Positions 57,013-64,000 of a stretch of 64,000 nt of DNA are shown one piece after another. The position numbers and the translations under genes are program-made. Below the pieces are notes generated by a model that saw nothing but the letters and a program-made list of their open reading frames with translations, had not been told where the DNA came from and did no database searches. Where the stretch lies: contig OY754977.1 in assembly GCA_963576475.1 (NCBI GenBank), positions 33,613,672 through 33,677,671 on the forward strand. The letters are read 5' to 3'. The stretch is from Molanna angustata. Its lineage: Eukaryota; Arthropoda; Insecta; Trichoptera; Molannidae. Every line of letters starts with the position of its first letter. Position 1 is the stretch's first letter.

Positions 57013-57951
57013 TCAATTTGATCGGATGTATGTTGTTTTGTTCTGGTGTGTCGCACGCCAACCGTTGATTTGAAAGGGAGTAAATGTTGGTCAATTTCGG
57101 GAGACCTGTCAGCCGCGCTGTAATAGTCAATTTGATCGGATGTATGTTGTTTTGTTCTAGTGTGTCGCGCGCCAACCGTTGATTTGAAAGGGAGTAAATG
57201 TTGGTCAATTTCGGGAGACCTGTCAGCCGCGCTGAAATAGTCAATTTGATCGGATGTATGTTGTTTTGTTCTAGTGTGTCGCGCGCCAACCGTTGATTTG
57301 AAAGGGAGTAAATGTTGGTCAATTTCGGGAGACCTGTCAGCCGCGCTGTAATAGTCAATTTGATCGGATGTATGTTGTTTTGTTCTAGTGTGTCGCACGC
57401 CAACCGTTGATTTGAAAGGGAGTAAATGTTGGTCAATTTCGGGAGACCTGTCAGCCGCGCTGTAATAGTCAATTTGATCGGATGTATGTTGTTTTGTTCT
57501 AGTGTGTCGCGCGCCAACCGTTGATTTGAAAGGGAGTAAATGTTGGTCAATTTCGGGAGACCTGTCAGCCGCGCTGAAATAGTCAATTTGATCGGATGTA
57601 TGTTGTTTTGTTCTAGTGTGTCGCGCGCCAACCGTTAATTTGAAAGGGAGTAAATGTTGGTCAATTTCGGGAGACCTGTCAGCCGCGCTGAAATAGTCAA
57701 TTTGATCGGATGTATGTTGTTTTGTTCTAGTGTGTCGCGCGCCAACCGTTAATTTGAAAGGGAGTAAATGTTGGTCAATTTCGGGAGACCTGTCAGCCGC
57801 GCTGAAATAGTCAATTTGATCGGATGTATGTTGTTTTGTACTAGTGTGTCGCGCGCCAACCGTTGATTTGAAAGGGAGTAAATGTTGGTCAATTTCGGGA
57901 GACCTGTCAGCCGCGCTGTAATAGTCAATTTGATCGGATGTATGTTGTTAA
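57013..57951. repeat. 114-bp satellite, eight units plus a partial
   Basis: Units start TCAATTTGATCGGATGTATG at 57013, 57127, 57241, 57355, 57469, 57583, 57697, 57811 and 57925, an exact 114-bp spacing. Differences are few single-base variants (GCACGCC/GCGCGCC, TGTAATAG/TGAAATAG, GTTGATTTG/GTTAATTTG). The unit is 38 codons long, so frames of up to 208 codons stay open on the minus strand as a side effect; I do not consider them genes. Units are more GC-rich than the surroundings. Confidence 0.97.
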
Positions 57952-58063
57952 TAATAAAATTCTGTACCCACAGTAAAACGTTAATTATTTAGTTTGGATA
58001 AATCAAGAAATTTCAAATATCCAAATTAATTCATATTTTCCAAAAAACATCATACAAGCCCCA

Positions 58064-59295
58064 GCCAATAGTACTATTGAATCAGAAAATAGTAGAGAGC
58101 CAATAGTACTATTGAATCAGAAAATAGTAGAGAGCTAATAGTACTATTGAATCAGACAATACTAAGGAGCCAATAGTACTATTGAATCAGAAAATAGTAG
58201 AGAGCCAATTGTACTATTGAATCAGAAAATAGTAGAGAGCTAATAGTACTTTTGAATCAGACAATACTAGAGAGCCAATAGTACTATTGAATCAGAAAAT
58301 AGTAGAGAGCCAATTGTACTATTGAATCAGAAAATAATAGAGAGCTTATAGTACTATTGAATCATAAAATAGTAGAGAGCCAATAGTACTATTGAATCAG
58401 AAAATAGTAGAGAGCCAATTGTACTATTGAATCAGAAAATAGTAGAGAGCCAATTGTACTATTGAATCAGAAAATAGTAGAGAGCCAATTGTACTATTGA
58501 ATCAGAAAATAGTAGAGAGCTAATAGTACTTTTGAATCAGACAATACTAGAGAGCCAATAGTACTATTGAATCAGATAATAGTAGAGAGCCAATTGTACT
58601 ATTGAATCAGAAAATAGTAGAGAGCTAATAGTACTTTTGAATCAGACAATACTAGAGAGCCAATAGTACTATTGAATCAGAAAATAGTAGAGAGCCAATT
58701 GTACTATTGAATCAGAAAATAGTAGAGAGCTAATAGTACTATTGAATCAGACAATACTAGAGAGCCAATAGTACTATTGAATCAGAAAATAGTAGAGAGC
58801 CAATTGTACTATTGAATCAGAAAATAGTAGAGAGCTAATAGTACTATTGAATCAGACAATACTAGAGAGCCAATAGTACTATTGAATCAGAAAATAGTAG
58901 AGAGCCAATTGTACTATTGAATCAGAAAATAGTAGAGAGCTAATAGTACTATTGAATCAGAAAATAGTAGAGAGCCAATTGTACTATTGAATCAGAAAAT
59001 AGTAGAGAGCTAATAGTACTATTAAATCAGACAATATTAGAGAGCTAATAGTACTATTGAATCATAAAATAGTAGAGAGCCAATAGTACTATTGAATCAG
59101 ACAATAGTAGAGAGCCAATAGTACTATTGAATCATAAAATAGTAGAGAGCCAATAGTACTATTGAATCAGAAAATAGTAGAGAGCTAATAGTACTATTGA
59201 ATCATACAATACTAGAGAGCCAATAGTACTATTGAATCAGAAAATACTAGAGAGCCAATAGTACTATTGAATCAGAAAATAGTAGAGAGCCAATA
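58064..59295. repeat. 35-bp satellite, about 35 units, higher-order structure
   Basis: Unit GCCAATAGTACTATTGAATC followed by AGAAAATAGTAGAGA. Variants alternate (CCAATAG/CCAATTG/CTAATAG, with ACAATACTAG in the last type), giving a frequent three-unit (105-bp) pattern. Most units contain the perfect palindrome AATAGTACTATT. There are no unique spacers, so this is not a CRISPR-like array. Confidence 0.97.
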
Positions 59296-59299
59296 AGAA

Positions 59300-59850
59300 A
59301 ATTAAAAACACATACACGATGGAGCTCGCGAACTACTTCCACGCCGGAGGACGTTATAGGACCTTTGGTCCTCTTCATCCCCAGCGCAGCCGCAACGTCA
59401 GACAACACAAATATCCACTACCCATCGGGTTCAACCACTGCCCCCGAGAGTCTAACCTCAAACGTCGGGTCTCCGATTGGTCTCGAAATCGGCCGCTATG
59501 TACACTCCGTTTCAAGTCGGAGGGGCTTGTACCCCGACCCCTCGGTCCTCGTGTTGGCGTCCGAAGGTTCCGCGGGCTAACATCGGGGGCATCCGGCGCA
59601 ATCATCACCTGTCAGATATGACGTCAACTTGTCAACACAGGATGTCTGACCCCACGTTTGCGCCGGCGGTGTGCCCGAACCACACAACAACATTCGCCAC
59701 AGTTTGACGAGTCACTGCCGAGCGAGACTGAAGGCGTTCGTCCTGCTCTTCTCTAAGTACAGAATTGACGAGGGCGCAACAGCGTCGGCCGCGCACCCCC
59801 GCCTTTACTGCCTAGGCCCTTAGAGCCTCAACCTAGGCCCCAACCTGGGG
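59300..59850. other. GC-rich island next to the satellites, origin unknown
   Basis: Sharp rise in GC with many CpG. A 100-codon (59319-59621) and other short plus frames overlap but none has a recognisable domain. CGAGACTGAAGGCGTTCGTC near 59723 and the palindromic CCTAGGCCCCAACCTGGGGC near 59831 look like retroelement 5' leader or gene-promoter sequence. It could be a TE 5' region, a captured exon or a promoter; I cannot decide. Confidence 0.35.
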
Positions 59851-59924
59851 CCTAAAAATACATACAGTTACAATTTAAATATTAATGCGTAAATTTTGAG
59901 ACCCTTTTCGCTAAGATGGAACGT

Positions 59925-60125
59925 GGAAGGCCCAGTCTAATGTTCAATGAGCCCAACATGGTAAACTATAAGATCCAAATAAAGGTTGATGGATGGTCTA
60001 GAAAGGGACTCGAATGCAATCAGTGTAACTAATTGTAAGGTGCAGGCGATGGACCGGGTGGAATGGGGGAAAGTTTTTGATGTAACGCCATCAGCACACA
60101 GACACTATACCAATCATCACAATTA
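59925..60125 (+). pseudogene. Possible LINE C-terminus relic
   Basis: One frame reads RGRPSLMFNEPNMVNYKI and another MDRVEWGKVFDVTPSAHRHY. The RGRP ... DRxxW succession resembles RTE-type C-termini. Short and frameshifted. Confidence 0.35.
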
Positions 60126-61317
60126 ATCAATTCAATTCTGACAAAGAAACGGCGGCGTGAGAATTAACATAATTCGTATTGCGAAAAAATGGGGTTACGA
60201 GAGAAATAAAAATATAAGATATTGGTGTACAAAGGAAAAGTTTCAAGGACCTGAAAAGAAAGAGATGAAGAAATCAAGGATACGTTGGAGGGTTGGTAGG
60301 TAGGTACTTGGGGGAAGAACATCCAACAATGATAAAAGTTATAATTAAGATACCAATTGTAATAGCGTTGCGACGCCGCCGACGCCAGAAAAATACTTGA
60401 AGCTTTTTTTTCGCTCTTTGTGTCTTTGTTTCATATTTTTCTAATAATATTATTTATTTCAAACAATGGATAAAAGAATCAACAGATTATTCATATATGA
60501 AATATAACAACTTAGACATCTCTGTAATTGGCTTTAATATATGTAATGTTGATGTATTAAAAACGAGTGGGTTGTGGCCAACGCTAAACTCCTCACTAAC
60601 AAGTCACTCCATATTTTCAGTTTTTTCATGAAATGAGTTTGTTCAATTATTTTTCTATTTAAATATTTTATTATGAAAACTTGATAATTCTTCAATGCCA
60701 TTTTATGAATGTGATGAGCCTTTTTATTAATTTGAAAATAAAAATTTCAAATTTTCAGTTTCCTGAGCATGGGAGCACATTAAAATATTTGACGTTTAAA
60801 AAAATTGAGAAGCACTATTCACATATCCTTCAAAATCTAATGGGGTCTAAGCGAATATTCGATATATTATGTACGTATTTGCAAAATTTCAAAAGAATCG
60901 AATAAGTACTTTAGTCTATAATTGATAAAGTAAAATAAACACGCCTTACACAGCACACACGCACAACGCACACACACACCCTCACACACTCACGCATGCA
61001 CGTCAGACGTCAGAATCATATACCTAATGCCAATTCTTTAATGGAATTGAAAATAGCCAATAAAGCGTTATTTTGATCGTGGAGAGCAGAGTTTTGGGGC
61101 CTTCAGTAAATTGCGTAAGACTTATTTGTGTCGCAGAGCCAAGAAATAAGCAAAAGCGTCCTTAGAATGGTCTATTACTATAAAAAGTGCTGTAAAAATT
61201 CGATAATTGTTTATTATGTCGATGGGTCCTGAAGAATGTTATTGTATGCGATCTGCCAAAGTTTCTTCATCTTTATAATTTTTTGATTGGGTAGTAATTA
61301 TATAACTATGTTATCGT
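60126..61317. other. No recognised gene; CA-rich patch
   Basis: 60955-61005 is a degenerate CACACA/CGCACA tract. A 74-codon frame (60681-60905) has no domain. Confidence 0.4.
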
Positions 61318-61420
61318 ACATAATAATAATTAAAAACTTGTATTGTGATAAAACAACGTGGAGGACTTATTGCCCGCAGGCAATTTCTACCAGTCAACCA
61401 CCATAAAAAAATAACAAGAG
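61318..61420 (-). mobile_element. LINE 3' end
   Basis: The minus strand reads GGTTGACTGGTAGAAATTGC, GGGCAATAAGTCCTCCACG, then an AT-rich tail, as at 22322 and 29880. Confidence 0.6.
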
Positions 61421-62285
61421 GATATAAAAATAAAAAAAATAATAAGAAATTAAAAATACAAAATAAATATAAAAACAAAAATAAAACATAATAATACATC
61501 AGATAAAGACACTATATGGTGTTGAGAGAATGCGGCGCTGGTTCGATTTTAATAAGTATTTGATTCGTAGAGATAGAAATGCGAGGTATAAATGTTATGC
61601 ACTGCAATTGTACAAATTTAAACACCTCCAGTGACACCAAAACAAGACAATGCACCTACCTATGGACCAGGGTTGCTGGAAGGGCCTTCTTCTGCAGTGT
61701 GGGTAGCTGGAGATGTCTCAGTTGACAGGCGAATTTGTAGCGATTATATCGGCGGCGGCGAGATGATAATAGCGAAACTTATTTTAAATATATATTGCAA
61801 TAATATAATAGATGCTTCAGCGAAATTAATAATAGTGAAAAAAAGAAGGTCTTCTTTTCACAGCGGCAAGAGCGAAGCGAACACTTGTTCTAGATGTCGT
61901 CCATATGCACACCTGGCGGCGGCCGCGATAATATACGGCATTCCTATTGGCCGAGTCGGTGCATTGCTTACTTGAATGACACATAGAGGCACCAAATTAG
62001 TCAAATGCAGTGATATTTTAATATATAAAATTTGTAGCGCGAACACTATACTTGTTAGATGGGGGGATGGGAGAGGGAAAAAGGATAGAGGGACTAAGGG
62101 AAAGAGACGTGAGTTTGTGGTAATATTGATAAAAAGTGGGACTTCAGACGCTTTTTTGAATCCATAATCCATACATGCTCAAATTAAAAAGTTTAACATT
62201 CATACCATCCAGCGCCACGCGGAAGATATGCGGGTGTGCACTACTTCCTTTATGGAAGCACAACCTCATTGCTGAACTATACGAG
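61421..62285. other. No recognised gene; mixed composition
   Basis: A plus frame of 114 codons (61631-61975) overlaps a minus frame of 104 codons (61858-62172). 61860-61970 has higher GC, with CGGCGGCCGCG and CTATTGGCCGAG. No motif identifies either frame. A weak promoter or first exon cannot be excluded. Confidence 0.3.
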
Positions 62286-62780
62286 ATGTTATTTTATTTC
62301 TTTTATTTAGAAACTTAACAGCTATACATTTATAATACTTAATTGTAAATAAGAATACAAAATAAATAGCCAATTATAAAGTTTCACATATTTAAATTAT
62401 TATATATTATTAATGTTGGGTAGTCATTGTATGATGGTGAGTGTATGTGGGGGAAAGGGAAGAGTAATGGATATAGGAAAGCGTTGATAAGGAAGGGATG
62501 AATGTTTAAGGAAAGTAGGTTTGATTTTTAACCAGTAATATTACCAATAACCGCGCGTAATTGGCGTTTCATCGATGTCTGTGTGGAGTTAAATATATCA
62601 GGTTGGGGGTCAAGACTATTGTAATAATTTAAGTGCCGAATCATTAAATGATATTTAAGCATCTGTTTTGTACATAATTATTCTGTGCGTGATTTGTTCT
62701 ACAGTATGGTGTATAGAAAAGATGATTTTGGCGTGTTGTTTTCATGGGGCAGTTGAAAGAAATTTTTTGATGTAGATAAG
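62286..62780 (-). pseudogene. LINE C-terminus relic with 3' untranslated region
   Basis: The minus-strand frame near 62660-62545 reads MIRHLNYYNSLDPQPDIFN then STQTSMKRQLRAVIGNITG and stop, resembling the YNSLP ... FK-x-x-L end of LINE ORF2. The following purine-poor stretch runs to an A-rich end near 62290. Confidence 0.45.
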
Positions 62781-63644
62781 AGCTGTCTAAAAAGTTATTA
62801 AGTATTATATAAAGCAGATAGACATTACCCGACTCTTACGGAATATCCGAAAACGATGATAATATAATTTAATGGAAGCACTATCCTATGGTGGTGCCTC
62901 ACAGAAAAGTAAAAATGAGGTATCTATTTTAATATAAATAAAAGCGTTACCAGAAATTACAGATAATTGTCACGATTGTCAAATTAGAGCAATGTTCCTG
63001 TAATTATTCATACATTTTCATACATTTTAACATGCATACAAACGAGGGTAATTTAGTTACGAACATATACCATGTAGGTACATATTATGATATGTATATA
63101 GGTATGTACTTTGTTTATTTTATGACCTACCTACATTGTACATATTATACATATCTATATTGATACAACAACATTATGATTTGACCTCTGACTTTTATAA
63201 TTTTGTTTAGATAAGCAATGGGGACAATTATTGTTTAATCAGTATCTGGATATTATGTTTGTTAATAATAATCTTCTTACAACCAAGAAAAACTCACAAA
63301 TAGAAACACGTATCTACACATTACAGTATGATTCACGTTTTCATGTAAATTTTTGATAATTCATTTAATTTACATATTCTTAAGCCCTGTGCAAGTGGGT
63401 TATTACGAAATGACTATTTCTTCCAACTTACCAATGCATCCAACAAAGAGAAGCAAGGTTCTATATATGTAATACGTGAAGCGAAAATTTCGAACTCCTT
63501 TTAAAGCAAACTGCGCGCACGGAAGAGTTTGAGATTTGGCATAGTTAAATTTCATATATAGAAGGAGTGCAGAAAGCTATTATTTATACATTATAATGCG
63601 TTACAAATACATTTAATTAAATAATTAAAAAAAAAACAAAGTGG
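62781..63644. other. AT-rich DNA, no gene recognised
   Basis: Unremarkable, with scattered TAGGTATGTAC-type strings. Confidence 0.4.
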
Positions 63645-64000
63645 TTGACATTTTGTCGACGTGAATACCCTGGTTCTTCCTTACAATTAAATGGCAAGAC
63701 TATAGATAAGGTGGATACATTTAAGTACCTTGGCAGTATTCTTTCGGAGACCTTTGACCCAGATATGGAGATCAGGTGCACAATTAAGGTTGCAAGATCT
63801 GCTTTTAATAAAATGAGATCCCTATTCTGTAACAAATAGCTCAATATGGACCTAAGACAGAGGATGATAAAATGTTTTGCTTGGTCTGTGTTGTTACATG
63901 GCTGTGAGACTTGGACGCTGAAGGATAAAACCATGAATAGGCTGGAAGCTCCTGAGATGTGGTTGCATCGCAGAATGCTTAAATTCCCTTACACAGATCT
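63645..64000 (+). pseudogene. RTE-type LINE reverse transcriptase fragment, runs off the window
   Basis: The frame reads SSLQLNGKTIDKVDTFKYLG, then ARSAFNKMRSLFCNK, an in-frame TAG (63837-63839), then LNMDLRQRMIKCFAWSVLLH, GCETWTL and RLEAPEMWLHRRML up to the last base. The VDTFKYLGS thumb motif, the ARSAFNKMR helix and the LLHGCETW ... EMW-x-RRM segment are characteristic of RTE-clade LINEs. The polymerase motifs upstream are absent. The C-terminus would be expected just beyond the window and resembles the fragment at 37611. Confidence 0.78.

Noticed and set aside
57005..57631. 208- and 134-codon minus-strand frames over the 114-bp satellite
   Set aside because: The unit length is a multiple of three, so any open unit gives a long open frame. 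More than one frame is open, which argues against coding.
58064..59295. CRISPR-like array
   Set aside because: Units are contiguous 35-bp repeats without unique spacers; the context is an insect genome full of satellites.

Overview
This is a gene-poor, AT-rich, repeat-packed stretch of an animal genome, almost certainly an insect. The style points to Lepidoptera or a close relative, with moderate confidence. Supporting signs are frequent TAGGTATGTAC-type strings, RTE-type LINE ends with a CTCTGCCTACCCC...GGCGTGATGG tail, LINE 3' ends carrying GGCAATAAGTCCGCC, and tRNA-derived SINEs ending in short A-rich repeats. I recognise no host protein-coding gene, rRNA or genuine tRNA. Nearly everything that can be named is a transposable element, a piece of one, or a satellite.

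Layout. 1-6159: tandem array of six copies of a non-autonomous Helitron (minus strand) with subterminal inverted repeats, an internal G-run plus CA/CAGA microsatellite, a 3' hairpin and a CTAG end. About seven more copies or fragments are scattered at 22433, 25915, 37926, 39280, 41262, 53544 and 56710. 7015-8372: Penelope-like element fragment with a GIY-YIG nuclease domain, a hammerhead-like motif and long inverted flanks. A second Penelope-like relic at 45415-45911 carries a well-formed type I hammerhead motif. 8365-13780: SINE, RTE, CR1/Jockey-like and hAT-like relics and a triplet of small MITEs. 14667-16520: 5'-truncated RTE-clade LINE with an open reverse-transcriptase frame (minus). 17938-19240: CR1/Jockey-like LINE 3' half (minus), inserted beside a 66-bp minisatellite. 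20130-22430 and 23430-25090: AT-rich DNA without recognisable genes. 25097-25760: large palindrome. 26671-48675: dense relics of LINEs, SINEs, MITEs and an unclassified repeat here called X.

49302-53115: the best preserved autonomous element, a CR1/Jockey-group LINE with an FP-like ORF1 fragment and an endonuclease plus reverse-transcriptase ORF2 broken by one in-frame stop. 53544-55466: plus-strand Helitron containing a nested LINE tail and a 729-bp foldback element with a 9-bp target duplication. 57013-57951: 114-bp satellite. 58064-59295: 35-bp satellite with higher-order structure. 59300-59850: GC-rich island of unknown origin. 59925-64000: further LINE relics, ending in an RTE reverse-transcriptase pseudogene that runs off the window.

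The elements do not form a pathway. Autonomous LINEs could have supplied reverse transcriptase to the SINEs. No Rep/helicase for the Helitrons and no transposase for the MITEs is present here. All family names rest on motifs read by eye; no database search was possible.
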